63,928 bases of DNA from Nemertoderma westbladi (Eukaryota > Xenacoelomorpha > Nemertodermatida > Nemertodermatidae): the NCBI GenBank assembly GCA_032718475.1, contig JAUCBJ010009159.1, forward strand, positions 1 through 63,928, in the 5' to 3' direction. Both the position numbers and the translations under genes were made by a program. Below, piece by piece: positions 11,573-23,037 of this stretch. The notes beneath the pieces were generated by a model. It did not search any database. It was not told the DNA's origin and saw nothing but the letters and a program-made list of their open reading frames with translations. The first letter of the stretch is position 1. Each line of letters starts with the position of its first letter.

Positions 11573-13331
11573 TTATCTGAGGCAATTATAACACAACCGC
11601 TTATCCCACATGACTTCTCGTCTCTCCGTTAATGATTTCTTTAGGAATTCATCACACATATTCAAACGGTGGGTCCCGTCACATAGCACACATTTCAGTT
11701 TGATGTTACTTACCTTGTTTTGAATAACATTGTGCACACTCGTTCTTTCTTCGGACTTTCTTACCTGAATTCTCTTAGGAGACGTAGGAGGAGTTTTTCT
11801 TAACGGTTCTCTCCCGTCATTGGTTCGAGACTTGTATTTACTTACCTGTTCTTTAGGTATTTTATTGACATAATAAGATCTTTCAGTATCTTTCCCGCTA
11901 TCCTCTCCTTGAGAAGTCTGGCTTTCGCCGTTGTCGGTATAACATACTGGTGTTACCTTTCTCCTAGAAACGGGTTTCTCACTTACCTTACTTTCCGATG
12001 TCTTCTCTCTGGACTGCTTTATGAGCTGTAATTTCACCTCGCCATCCAAGAATGACATGAGATCAGCCATGGTAGGGTCTCGTTGTTGTTGTTCCATCAT
12101 ATATAACACTTTCTTGTCCCAGCGTGTACCTACTCCACCTTTCGGTAAAGTAGAAGTCACTGCTCTAATAACCATAGCACTCTGATACTCATGAGACTTA
12201 CCTAGCCAATCTAATTTTCGGCAGATCTCCTGAATCTCATCGGAAAACTCGATAATCCCGCTGCTAATAAACTTTCGGGGCGCTACCAACTTTGCATACA
12301 AATACCCAGCTATGTTATTCCTATTACCATACCTGAAGTTTAGAGTATCCCAAACTTGTCTTAATCCCTCTGGATGTCCAACAAATTTTAACGCCATTAA
12401 CTTGGGAGGTCCTTCCAAGCATTCGATGAGGTATCTGAGTTTCTCTCCGTTAGATAGCACAGAGTTCTGTATGTTATCTTTATAATATTCATTAAAAGGT
12501 AACCATTTCATCTCATCTCCATTGAACTTGACGATCTCTCCCACCTTTACCGCTTGACGGGCTTCGGTTCTAGCCATTTGACGCGTGAAACTTTCTTGGG
12601 CCATCGTGTTATTTAATATCAAGTTATCGGTATATAAATTTCTCGGATCATTATCAAGTCTATATGGGATATCATTGTCAACAGGTTTATAATTACCCTT
12701 AATAGGGTTTACTATACGAGTTTGTACTTCGCTAGCAGTATAGATGCATGTAGGCTCCACACCTTGCGCATGAGATACTTCAGACCTAACGGGCTGACAC
12801 ATTGTTACAGAGGGTGGTGGTATACCCTTTTGTAAATTTACTAATTTATCGCGTTCTAGCGACTTTGCTGCACTTCTTGCAACTCTAACCTACTTTCCTT
12901 TAAGGTTCCCTTTAACTGTTGGACAGTCCCTTCTAACTCTCGGACCTGTTGGGAGGAGCGCACTCGATTCTCCTTCATCTCTCCGAGGAGAATATCCATC
13001 CCCCGCCGTCTCTCGTCTACCCAATCAACCGCCGAAGCGGGATCCGCCAACGTCGTAGCGGGCAGACGAGGGACTACGGGCGATATATCCTTTATATTTC
13101 GCGCGGAGTCCAGGACCGACACTGTTTCAGGGGCTGTTCCTCTAGGCACAGATAATTTGGTGCTGTGTAAAGGGAATTTAAAGGTAGGTTCTGGGAGTAC
13201 AGGTGTCTCTATCACCGAAGGGGTGATTTCAAGAACAGGCCTAATTATTTCAGGCTCATCTACTATAGTAGGGAGTCTTTCTATTTTAATTATTTGGTCT
13301 GTGGGTTCTGTACTACCTAAGCCTGTGCTAG
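11573..13331 (-). pseudogene. gag: BEL/Pao gag C-terminal part and first zinc knuckle (copy 1)
   Basis: Continues gag after a one-base deletion just before 13332 and a short deletion at about 12856. It therefore reads in one frame from 13215 to 12856 and in another from 12802 to 11573. Content: a Gln/Glu-rich coiled-coil stretch (LQQLKG/LQEVQQ), the conserved BEL gag core (WLPFNEYYKDNIQNSVLSNG), a Lys/Arg/Ser-rich linker and the first Cys/His knuckle (CVLCDGTHRLNMC). The region makes the structural particle protein and binds element RNA. Confidence 0.85.
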
Positions 13332-14993
13332 TTAGTTGTCTTTAACAGCTGGGGACAAATCAGGCAATTTCTGATGGTGAGATGTTCTTCTACGCCTACT
13401 GAGACGAGATCTATTTCCTCCGCCTTCAGGATCGGTGGTATCGCCTTCCTCTGATGATGTATATCCTTGGCGTTTGGGAGTAGATCGACTCATCATCTGC
13501 ATTCGACTATCTGTTAACTGTTTATTTATGTTGTCTTGCGTCTCTTGCAGATTTTCCAACTCCAGTTGGGTGGTCTCTTCCGACGCTCTCCGTTCCGCTT
13601 CTGCCACTGCCTCTGCTGCTGCCACAGCCGCTTTTCTTTCCGCTTCTGCCTCTGCCGCTGCAACTGCAGCCTTTCTTTCCGCTTCTGCTTCTGCCGCTGC
13701 AACTGCCACCGCCGCTTTTCTTTCCGCTTCTGCCTCTGCCGCTGCAACTGCCGTTGCTACCGCCGCTTTTCTTTCTGCTTCTGCCGTTGCCATTGCCGCT
13801 GCTACTGCTGTTGCCTTTCTGTCTTCTATCCGCCTTTTCTTTACTTGTTCTTCTTGGACTCTAGCGATGCGGAGTTGTTCATCAAATTTAGCTTGGTTCG
13901 CAGCTATCATATCCGCATCGATTGCGTCCAACACAAGCTTGGCTCCTTCACTATTAGGGCTAAGTCCCTCCAGCCGTCTCCTCAACTCTTCGTCTCCTAA
14001 AAAGCGTTGATAGTCTGACAGATAGATGTCAATAGCATCCCTCTTATGCGGTTTCTCTGCTGTCGCTTCACTTTCCACTTGGGAAAAGGTAGCGTCTGTG
14101 GATTCTCCAAGTGTTGAGCGCTCATCTAACTGCGATTTCCACGGGGCAGCTCTTTGAACTTGGAGACTCACCCGCTGTAACCAAGTCTTTACGGCAACTT
14201 GCAACGACGTGTCTTGCTTTCTTTTCGAAGCCTCCTCAAAGGCAGATAAGATTAGTCTGATTCTTAGAATTCTTTCTCTAACTTGATAAAGCAGCTCTCC
14301 CTGCTCTTGAGGTCCTTGTGGTTGTCCAAACAGTTGTTCCTCCAATCGCTCCATAGAGCTGAAGAATCCCTGTACGTATCCGGCTGCTGACCTCTTCCAT
14401 ACAGCTGGATCGATGGTTTCCTTTGTTACTCCCATCCTGTGTATGTCTTCCCAAGCCGCTTCCGATAAGTCAAACGGTAGTCCGGGTCCGGGGAAGCTCC
14501 ATTGCGACTCGACAATAGACTTCAGTTCTTCCCGTGTATATCGCGCATAACTATCCTTGGTCGATCGCTTACTTCTCGTCCAATCAATCTGGTGTTCCTC
14601 CACCGCAATCAATACCCTGGTGAGTACGGCTGCAGGAAGGATGAGAAGGGGATCCGAATAAACCGTATCCGCTATCTTCGCTCCGCGTTCGGGCGTTAGC
14701 TCAACAGTATCCGAACTACTGGAGCTCTCGGGCCGCTGAGAACTAGGTTCTTGGCTAGGAGGTTGCTGCTGTTTGACAGCTGCTTCTTGATCCCGCTTAA
14801 CTTGGGCCCGAGTACCGATGATAGACCTACGGTGTTGGATTAGCCTAGGGTCTGATATTACTACAGGAGGGATGACCTTCCTCACAGTAGGAGGTAAACT
14901 GAACTTAGGTCTAGACGGTTCCACACCCCTATCTGAGTCGCAGATAGTTACATCTAATCAACTGTCTGACAGGTTCTGCTTAGTATCAGACAT
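13332..14993 (-). pseudogene. gag: BEL/Pao gag N-terminal part (copy 1)
   Basis: The expected start is the ATG at 14993, which matches the start of the plus-strand copy. A TGA at 14958-14960 (codon 12) follows, so the long open part begins at the next in-frame Met at 14924. It has a Pro-rich N-terminus, a helical middle part and a long Ala/Glu/Lys/Arg repeat (13580-13830), predicted as a coiled coil. The Ala-rich repeat keeps the opposite strand open too, which explains overlapping ORFs of Cys/Phe/Arg character there. It ends at a frameshift-induced stop (13332). Confidence 0.85.
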
Positions 14994-17923
14994 GTTTGTT
15001 TGTACAGTTGAATGCCCACTGCTATATTACAGCCAAAGCAAGTCTAGTAATTCAGTATTAACTGTTAGCCTAGTAATTAATTACCGATACTGCTACTCAG
15101 TGTAGCATGATATATATATAATATTTTAGAATACCGGTATGCTTATAGTATATATATAAGTATTATTACAGACTAGATTTGTCACAGAATACCGGTATAT
15201 AATTTTAGCACAAATATATATAAATATATAATAGGCCTATCGTGAATACCGGTATACAGCCTACACTTATAGTATATATAAGTATAATTCTGGACTAGAA
15301 TTAATTACAGAATACTGGTATAATTTCAGCCTAAATTTATAGAAATAAAGATAATAGGCCTATCGTAAATACCGGTATATCAATTATTTTAAATAATTGA
15401 ATTTCTGAATTTTAGGGGTTACTTGGTTACTTTACTTACTTTATTACCGTTATTTGAGCAGTAGTCCAACTGATATTGAGACCTAATTGTTGTATGGCAG
15501 GCCTAGAGTTGATTTATAATATATATATACCCGTTTAATGGGTTTTGTCAATATTTGAAATAAGTGTTATTATTTCTGAGAAAGAGTCACTACACAGAAG
15601 CTGTGCGCTCTCAGTGAAGTGCTACTTGTTGGACACTAAAACAAATAATTCTAATTTACCTAAGTTACTTAATACTACAAATTACGTACAATTCGGGGTG
15701 AGATTACAATCTCTAAATAAACACAAAAATTACAAAAAACACAAATACGAATTTTTAGGGTGATTTTACAAGAAGTCTACAAACCAGCCTAACAAAGGGT
15801 TAGAAATCTGGTTATTACAACGGACAGGGTACTACGGTATTTGAAAATAATAAGTAGTAGTAAATACACTGCGTTGTCCAGATAGGAAAATACCACCGTC
15901 TGACGACCTATAGCCGTATCGCTATAGGTACTACGTTATGTATCACGGAGTGTCCCTACCTAGAAGTTAATTACCGCAGTCTACCAGAACCAACGTGCCT
16001 ATTAACCACTTTACAACACAAATATACTACCTACACACTAATTACCTTCGGAAAGCACTGTACACTAAACCCTAAATTAGGTACAAGTACTTGTACAACA
16101 AATAATCGGTAGTTAAAAATACTTGAACAGCTAAAAGAACCACGGTATCTGCTGGAGTGACCGGTGCACAAAATCACCAGTCTTTACCTACGCCAAGCAG
16201 CCCTGATGTAGTACCGGGGTTAATTTAACTATAACGGTATATATAACAAGCACAATTACTGTAGGAATAAACTTGGGGATATGAATGTTGCGAATAATCG
16301 CATAAACTCTGAATAATAAATATTACGCTACCCGTACAAACTACTCAAACAAAATACAAACCAAACGCTGGCAGACTACTATCAAGCCTAAATAAATTAC
16401 AGTATGTGCAGATTCCGAAATGGTTAGTTAGAATGCGTTCTAACCGAGTAGTACGACTTATTCTTTCAGAGGGGGTTTACCTTACAGCACTGGCTGCCCC
16501 TACGTTCCCAACTAGTACTTTATCGGACAGACACTCTACACACACTACAATCCCTTCAGACCTAACAACAGCCAGACAACAATCTAGCCTATAAATTATC
16601 TGAATAAGAAATATTACGGTACCTGTACAGACTACACAATCAAAATACAAACCAAACGCTGGCAGACTACTATCAAGCCTAAATAAACTACAGGACATGC
16701 AGACTCCGAAATGGTTAGTTAGTATGCGTTCTAACCGAGTAGTACGACTTATTCTTTCTGGGGGATTTACCTTACAGCTCTGGCTGCCCCTACTTTCCTA
16801 ACCGGAATTATCGGACATACACTCTACATGCACTGCAATCTGTTCAGACCTAACAACAATCAGACAACAGTCCAGCCTACAAATTATCTGTACGATCTGA
16901 GCAGGGTTACACGTCTTCTGCTCAATATTAGCCTACTAGTAAATAAAACTGACAGAAATAAGTAAAATCTCAATAAAAAACCAGGGCGGGCCCTCCCTGA
17001 TTTAATATTAAGGCCTACCGGTATATAATTATCAAATCGAATAATACTGTTGTACCTGTACTGCTGTAGGTAGCGGTCCGGGTGGTTAGGTAGTCAGGCC
17101 TACTAGGTACCGGTTGTCCGGTACTTCAGCTTTATTGCCTACCGCAATACAGAAGCAATATCTGTTATTGTTCTTACCAGAACAATAATAAACTGTATTT
17201 ATTGCCTACACTGCAATCAGAATTAATATCTGTTATTGTTCGCGCTTTCAGACCTTTAGCAGTTTAACCTGCCAAATTAGGATGTCTTCTAGATAATAAA
17301 TCGACTTTAGCCTATGACGAGTATTGGATACACTACATTAGCCGAAGCCAGTCTATGCGCGACCATTCACCCGTTGGATATACCCGGGAGACTGGATTCG
17401 GGGGCTTAATCTTATTGCGGTGTAAGCCTACTGTATTATTCGACTGATCGTAATATATAATCTCTGACAAATATTATTCACTTTCGGGAAATATTAACAG
17501 TTCCTTTAGGACGTGGCGCTCTAAATATGTAAGCAGAGCTACGACTTAAACTAGACACAACTGGATGGCTATAGATTCACGTATATGGCGCATTCTTTAG
17601 GAGATGCTTTGTTATCAGTCACAATCATACACACTACTGCACAATACTGCACACCAATCTGCCGACCTTCACTAATTTTAGTCACATATAAAGAGAACAA
17701 CGACTAATACTTGTAGTGCCTATGAAATAGCATTAGATTCACTTCAAAACCACTTCAATGTAAGTCGCAATCGTTATATGTAACCGGTCTCTCTTACCTT
17801 CAGTATATCAAGAAGATTGAGGGTTTGTTATGATTTATCGATATTCCAAATATAATATTCCATCAACTGATATAATGAATAATCGACAGTAAACAGCAGT
17901 ACAAATGTTAAGGTATAATTAGG
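14994..17923 (-). repeat. Long repeat-rich leader of BEL copy 1
   Basis: Untranslated sequence between the 5' LTR and gag. The half near gag (15110-15390) contains a tandem repeat of about 105 bp, each unit with the palindrome ATACCGGTAT. Further on, a 290-bp unit is duplicated (about 16390-16680 and 16685-16910), marked by CGAAATGGTTAGTTAG and ACCGAGTAGTACGACTTATT. The same layout is found, reversed, at 51.4-54.3 kb before the second copy. That shows the leader belongs to the element and is not a later insertion. No ORF in it is conserved between the copies. Confidence 0.8.
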
Positions 17924-18413
17924 AAAAAGGTATGATCATAATGTATGTATGATTTGGTCCGATAACAGATATACGTTCTATAATTAAGCCTACTAATGTT
18001 GGGCTAAAGCCTGAAAACACAAAGATTCCAAAGCCGGTCTTCGTGGCATCAGGAAAAAAGGTAAACATAAACCATAATGCATTGCGCGATTTCTCGGAAG
18101 TTTCTATACAAAAGCAGGAGAAACGCTCTGATTGGTTGACCGAACCAAGAGACACCGTAGAACAAAGAAAAGCTACACGTGTACAGCTCAGCTGTTAGCT
18201 GTCGTCATAGTAACTACACTGTTTCAAGAGGATCTAGCTTATTGCGTCATAGAATTGCTCATTATGTCCACTAAAGTACACATACAGAAGAAATAGCTTC
18301 TGATGTTCCCTAAAACACCAGTACAGTAAGGATACGGCCTTTTATACCTGTTAAGCCAACTACAGAGTACTTTACGGGGAAAATAACCGATCAATTCCGT
18401 AAAAGCTTTTACA
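17924..18413 (-). repeat. 5' LTR of BEL copy 1
   Basis: 490 bp, about 99% identical to the 3' LTR at 3102-3591. It begins with TGTAAAAG (minus strand) and has TATAAAAGG at 18338-18346, preceded by a GGCTTAACAG context and followed by the R/U5 part. It would drive leftward transcription of the element. A CCAATCAGAG motif (about 18124-18138, minus strand) lies downstream of the TATA box. Confidence 0.9.
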
Positions 18414-18911
18414 GTTTGTATGTTATGTCATTATTGATGTTCAGACAGACAAAAAAATTCGTCCAGGAAGTCCCATATAATGGCGAATATTTTAGAATAA
18501 CGTTGTCGTTGTTCTATTTTAGATTGTTGGTATGCCGTCTAACATTTTGATGGACAAACCAACATGATGGACATGAAAAGGCAGCTAGCTAGCTACAGTA
18601 TTATAACTCGAGAAATAAAAGATATGTCGTGAGGCCATTTTCACCTGCCTATGACATTGTCATTAATTTAACATTAACATTTATTTGTCTAAAAAGGTTA
18701 AGCCTCTTAAGCAAAAAAAATTTGGCATAGAAACCCATAATTTCAATTCTCTTTCAATTTGTTTGAAATATGATTGTAGAAATATTTTGTCAAATTTTTC
18801 ATGAAAATCTTAAGAGACACGAACAAAGATAAAATAAATCATACAGCCAGCTATAAAGTCTATCTATTACCTGATTGCTTATGGCTGCATGTTTTATTTT
18901 ACCATTTAATT
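18414..18911. other. Spacer outside the BEL 5' LTR
   Basis: A+T-rich, no ORF, no recognised repeat apart from being part of the 4.2-kb duplication. It contains a short GCTAGCTAGCTA run at about 18583. Confidence 0.5.
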
Positions 18912-19091
18912 TTCAGTGATCCATGCTTTGAGGGGCCAAGTTTTGTGTGTATATGATTTTGAAGGGATATGAGTGGAGCAAATGTTGGTGAGATTATCGT
19001 AAAAACAGTCAAACTTTGAGATGATGGCTATTGATTTATCGGTGTAGGACCAGTTGGAGGGTTTATTAATGTCACGAAAGAAAGAAGATTT
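18912..19091 (-). repeat. LINE fragment (region before the RT domain)
   Basis: Minus-strand reading DINKPSNWSYTDKSIAI to PLKAWIT is the same protein segment found in the longer LINE at 28.5-28.7 kb. It is bounded on one side by a poly-C tract (19092-19110) and on the other by an abrupt end after the Trp-Ile-Thr-Glu codons. The longer ORF that seems to extend through the G-run is an artefact of the homopolymer. Confidence 0.7.
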
Positions 19092-20010
19092 CCCCCCCCC
19101 CCCCCCCCCCTCAGCTTCCAACTTATTTATCCAATAAGATGCGAACGATTCCCAGATACTATGCTTCTATATATAGGGACATTTACATTGTGAACTTTAG
19201 CTGCTGTCATATATTAATGAGGCCTATGTGCGTTGGTTATTATTGGTTAATTTAACCTGCATTTCAGACATTTCTGCTGTGTATAATCTGCAAAAAATTA
19301 TAACTACAATACAAAGAAATTAAAGCTGTCAATTAAGTGAAAATAGCAATTGTTTGTTTACGTCTTAATTTACTAAAGTGAATTTAATTTATTTGATAAA
19401 TAAATGAAAGATATTAAAATATAAAAAAGAAATATCTACAGTGTTCACTGAATAGTGTTTAAATAGAACCGTCACCGAATATTCTAAAAACGCGGAAATC
19501 GGAGTGGAGAGGAAGCGAGCAGAGTGGAGTAGGGGGGGCGGGCCGTACCTGAAATCGCGAAGGGCCTGAGCGCGTGGGCGCGAGGATTGATTCAAGGTAA
19601 GAACCCGGGCCTTAAATGTGCAGGAAATTACCACGGACAATACCTTGGGTACTAGTGAACGGAAAGTGAAGTACCGGCGCAGCGGTAAGTCTCGTTTGCC
19701 TGACGTGATATTCGGGCTCGGTTCATCCGTCTTCTTAAATCTTCAGCTCAGCAGCTATCTTCATTTTTTTTTTTCGTTATTCTATAACATTCTATTCCCA
19801 TATTAGTAATATGACCAAACCACAGTTAATACTAATAAATTCACCCATTTCTTATTACAAATATTAAGATTTTATGTGAATAATACGTACGTACTGTATA
19901 GATCAAATTTCCTTCTAAATACACCAATATCATTCTTATAACAAAACGTAAAAAATTCAGGGCTGTTTCTTACTTACCTACTAAATAATGGGCAATTACA
20001 GACCTGATAG
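19092..20010. repeat. 0.85-kb repeat unit, copy A, with poly-C start
   Basis: Starts with a 19-base C tract, then TCAGCTTCCAACTTATTTAT, and ends near CTAAATAATGGGCAATTACAG. Copies lie at 21733-22641, 26805-27553 and 28748-29673. In the middle is a CpG-rich block (about 19490-19740) with GGGGGGGCGGGCCGTACCTG and two good splice-donor-like sites on the plus strand (CAAGGTAAGAACC and GCGGTAAGTCTCG). There is no shared ORF of coding quality. In three of the four copies a fragment of the same LINE lies directly beyond the C tract. Confidence 0.75.
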
Positions 20011-20173
20011 GCCGTTCGCAGATCCTAGACCTAGATTGATGTGTGTCTCTGTATAACAATTCGTATCGAGAGTCCACAGCAGATTTTAGGTGTCATTCAA
20101 AAATTTGTATGCATTTTGAGACACCCATGGGCACTCCTATCGTTTGTGTGACCATTTTTGACCAATTTTTTTT

Positions 20174-20234
20174 GCATTTTTTTTTATTTGTTTTCTTTGA
20201 ATTTGCTGGGTGACATTCGACTTAGTGGTAGCTA
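20174..20234 (+). repeat. 61-bp direct repeat (left) flanking a LINE fragment
   Basis: Begins GCATTTTTTTTTATTTG and ends TTAGTGGTAGCTA. It is perfectly repeated at 20861-20921. The two copies bracket the LINE fragment, so this is most simply a long target-site duplication. Confidence 0.8.
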
Positions 20235-20860
20235 CTACTCCACTACTACTACTACTACTAGGATCGGCATGCTGCATTGCAGCTGCATTTTTAAGAATGC
20301 TGTGCCGGCTTGTCAACAAAATTGCACCGCCACAACTCCCTATCACCCATGACATTTGCTAGATCATCCGCATCTTTAAGGCCAGTGTCCTTTAAGATGC
20401 GTCTCAAGAAAGTCATTGGCTGTCCACCATGCTTATTCACTCCATGAGGCTGCCAAAGTACAAGATTATGCACTGGCTGGTCCTCACGGCGAAAGCAATG
20501 TCCTGCAAAGCGGAGGCGATTTTGTTCTAGTGTCAAGCTTGGGGGAACCAATGAGACACCTCCAATGTTATATAGTGTCTGGTTGGAGATGTGTGCATTG
20601 TACTTGACACAATGTACCCGGCGTAGCATTCTTGTGAATGTGCCATCCAGAGATTTGGTGTCCTCAGCAGTTAGAGCCCAGCATGGACTCCCGTAGAGGA
20701 GTATTGGAACTACTGCTGCTCTAAATAATCGGACCTTAAGTTTCCGATTAATTCTAGGTGACTTCCAAATCCTGGAAAGCCTATTCAAGGCTGCCCATGC
20801 CTTTCCCTTACGTATTCGAAGGTCCTCACCTGACTTCCGGATCCATGATCCCAGGTAACA
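20235..20860 (-). mobile_element. 5'-truncated non-LTR retrotransposon fragment (C-terminus and 3' tail)
   Basis: The minus-strand protein (about 185 codons) has the typical post-RT region of endonuclease-RT LINEs: NRLSRIWKSPRI, RLFRAAVVPILLYGSPCW, a TRMLRRV segment, RFAGHCFRREDQPV and MGDRELWR near the end. The RT catalytic core is missing. The 3' end is a short (TAG)n microsatellite (20242-20262 on the plus strand as CTA units), as in RTE-like elements, and then the flanking direct repeat. No poly-A tail. A second, decayed 3' end of the same family is at 30406-30587. Confidence 0.8.
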
Positions 20861-20921
20861 GCATTTTTTTTTATTTGTTTTCTTTGAATTTGCTGGGTGA
20901 CATTCGACTTAGTGGTAGCTA
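20861..20921 (+). repeat. 61-bp direct repeat (right)
   Basis: Perfect copy of 20174-20234 immediately at the 5' (truncated) end of the LINE fragment. Confidence 0.8.
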
Positions 20922-21300
20922 GTAAATTTTGATTGATAGCTAGTGTTTTTAAAATACCTGATTTCTTTTGACCTTTTTAGTTTAAGATGTAAATACAAGG
21001 ATAGGCTAATGATATGTAATTCGAGTTAATCTTAAATTGTTACTTTTGCGCTCAAATATACCCCAAAATCGAGAGAAAAATAAGTACTTTTTCCCTAGGG
21101 AAAAAAATAACATAAACTTTTGTTGCGAAATGTTTTTGAGTTTGTCTAGTAACTTAATTACTGACCACCTTACACAGAGCAACTTTTTTTGAAAAACAAG
21201 TAGCAGAAAAAAAGTTTCTCCTTGTGAGGGTGCATGGGGTCCTAATAGATATTAAATGTAAACAACAAACATTTAGAACATCGGACCCCACCCCACCCTA
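20922..21300. other. A+T-rich spacer
   Basis: No ORF and no recognised element. It leads into the CCCTCTAGCGG repeats. Confidence 0.5.
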
Positions 21301-21660
21301 CTTTTTTTAACTTTCAGACATTTTACCCTCTAGCGGTAGACTGGGGAAGTGAATAGGATTCTGCAACTCCGTAAAGATACAGCCTATGATGTAGTAGGTA
21401 CCAACCAAGTTTCAGATCAAAATGATTAAAAAGAACCAAATTGGATGAGGTTTTCACTATCAGACAATTCGCCCTCTAGCGGCTGACTGTGGAACTATAG
21501 ACGACTCTACTACTCCGCAAAGATATAGCCTATGCTATAGTAGTTGCCTACCAAGTATCAGTCTAAAAGGATTGTAAATAACAAAGTTGGAGGAGATGTT
21601 AACTTTCATACATTTCGCCCTCTAGCGGCAGACGCGGGTAATGTATACAACTCTGCGGGT
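21301..21660 (+). repeat. Diverged tandem repeat with CTCF-like cores
   Basis: Three diverged units of about 145 bp, each with a CCCTCTAGCGG core (about 21329, 21471 and 21617) followed by a GACT(G/C)... and CTCCGCAAAGATATAGCCTATG block. Further copies are at about 22690-22800 (reverse orientation) and 29690-29810. The reverse complement, CCGCTAGAGGGCG, closely resembles the metazoan CTCF core. Function is inference only. Confidence 0.6.
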
Positions 21661-21732
21661 GATGATTTAGAAGTTGTTTTGTGGAGTAAATTGTTACGTA
21701 AATAATAAGTAATAATTATTAAATTCTCTACT

Positions 21733-22641
21733 CCCCCCCCCCCCCCCCCCCCCCCCTCAGCTTCCAACTTATTTATCCAATAAGATGCGAACGATTCCCA
21801 GATACTATGCTTCTATATATAGGGACATTTACATTGTGAACTTTAGCTGCTGTCATATATTAATGAGGCCTACGTGCGTTGGTTATTATTGGTTAATTTA
21901 ACCTGCATTTCAGACATTTCTGGTGTGTATAATCTGCAAAAAATTATAACTACAATACAAAGAAATTAAAGCTGTCAATTAAGTGAAAATAGCAATTGTT
22001 TGTTTACGTCTTAATTTACAAAGGTGAATTTAATTTACTTGATAAATAAATGAAAAATATTAAAATATAAAAAATAAATATCTACAGTGTTCACTGAATA
22101 GTCTTTAAATAGAACCGTCACCGAATATTCTAAAAACGCGAAAATCGTAGTGGAGAGGAAGCGAGCAGAGTGGAGTAGGGGGGGCGGGCCGTACCTGAAA
22201 TCGCGAAGGGCCAGAGCGCGTGGGCGCGAGGATTGATTCAAGGTAAGAACCCGGGCCTTAAATGTGCAGGAAATTACCACGGACAATACCTTGGGTACTA
22301 GTGAACGGAAAGTGAAGTACCGGCGCAGCGGTAAGTCTCGTTTGCCTGACGTGATATTCGGGCTCGGTTCAACCGTCTTCTTAAATCTTCAGCTCAGCAG
22401 CTCTCTTCATTTTTTTTTTCGTTATTCTATAACATTCTATTCCCATATTACTAATGCTATGTTACCAAACCACAGTTAATACTAATAAATTCACCCATTT
22501 CTTATTACAAATATTAAGATTTTATGTGAATAATACGTACGTACTGTATAGATTAAATTTCCTTCTAAATACACCACTATCATTCTTATAACAAAACGTA
22601 AAAAATTCAGGGCTGTTTCTTACTTACCTACTAAATAATGG
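21733..22641. repeat. 0.85-kb repeat unit, copy B, with poly-C start
   Basis: 26-base C tract (21733-21758), then the unit starting TCAGCTTCCAAC. It is more diverged from copies A and C than they are from each other. The sequence left of the C tract (GAAGTTGTTTTGTGGAGTAA onward) is shared with copy D, not with A or C. So two versions of the poly-C junction exist. Confidence 0.75.
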
Positions 22642-22838
22642 GGGTTTTTGCCATGAGGCAAGATGTTTAAGGCTTATTTAGATATATTATTACTTAATTT
22701 TGACCCCCCCAATCGGCATCTAATACGGCATAGGCCATATCTTTTGCGGAGCCATAGAGTAGTATGAAGTTCCCCTGTCTACCGCTAGAGGGCGTATTAT
22801 TTAAAAATTAACATCTTTTCTAGCTTTGTTATTTACAA
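22642..22838. repeat. Reverse-oriented copy of the CTCF-like repeat
   Basis: Contains TACCGCTAGAGGGCG at about 22780 and the CATATCTTTTGCGGAG block, i.e. the 21.3-21.6 kb repeat on the other strand. It is joined directly to a LINE RT fragment at about 22838. Confidence 0.55.
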
Positions 22839-23037
22839 TCCAATTTTACAATTTTACAATTTAGTAATAGTTTATTGTCACGTAACCAGTCGCAGATTTT
22901 AGTTAATTCACTGTTTGTACTAGATATTAATGAGTGGATATCACGATGTAAGTTTAGTAGAGTAGTGTCGTCAGCGAAAAGTGTACTAAGTAAGTTTGTT
23001 GCTTTGGGTAAGTCATTAATAAAAATCCGATAATTCA
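22839..23037 (-). repeat. LINE RT fragment with the FADD catalytic motif
   Basis: Minus-strand reading IFINDLPKATNLLS followed by LFADDTTLLNLH and TKICDWLRDNKLLLN. This is the motif C region of a Jockey/CR1/L2-type reverse transcriptase and would follow on directly from the fragment at 27.65-28.7 kb. It is joined head-to-head with a plus-strand RT fragment of another family at about 23036. Confidence 0.8.

Larger units (their letters stand above)
3102..18413 (-). mobile_element. BEL/Pao LTR retrotransposon, copy 1 (both LTRs, coding region broken)
   Basis: The two 490-bp LTRs (3102-3591 and 17924-18413) bracket, in minus-strand order, a 2.9-kb leader, gag with zinc knuckles, aspartic protease (DSGS), RT (YMDD), RNase H and a DDE integrase, then 3.2 kb of post-pol sequence. 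This domain order with a single gag-pol reading frame and the pol motifs is that of BEL/Pao. The coding region carries an early TGA, two indels and several nonsense codons, so this copy cannot make its own proteins. I could not identify a clean target-site duplication or a primer binding site. The exact inner/outer LTR edge on the low-coordinate side is uncertain by about 10 bp, because a TG/CA end would start at 3111 but identity begins at 3102. Confidence 0.9.
15626..19841 (+). repeat. Large direct duplication, left copy
   Basis: About 4.2 kb that recurs at 23339-27553 with a constant offset of 7713 (7712 after a poly-C length change) and only a handful of substitutions. It contains part of the BEL leader, the 5' LTR, a 0.5-kb spacer, a LINE fragment, a poly-C tract and most of a 0.85-kb repeat unit. 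The near identity means a very recent duplication or two haplotypes assembled in tandem. Confidence 0.9.

Noticed and set aside
13435-14010. Plus-strand ORFs of Ala/Ser or Cys/Phe/Arg character opposite gag, and the similar minus-strand ORF at 55372-55902
   Set aside because: Antisense shadows of the Ala/Glu/Lys/Arg coiled-coil repeat of gag.
16406-16698. Short ORFs on both strands in the BEL leader, repeated at 24119-24411
   Set aside because: Non-coding leader repeats; not open in the homologous leader of copy 2.
17919-18155. 78-codon ORF, repeated at 25632-25868 and, longer, at 3007-3333
   Set aside because: It lies wholly in the BEL LTR and follows LTR duplication; no domain and no conservation in the copy 2 LTR.
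19389-19640. 83-codon minus-strand ORF repeated at 22035 and 27101, and a plus-strand ORF at 19618, 22264 and 27330
   Set aside because: They fall in the 0.85-kb repeat unit. Recurrence reflects copying of the unit; copy D breaks them and no domain is seen.
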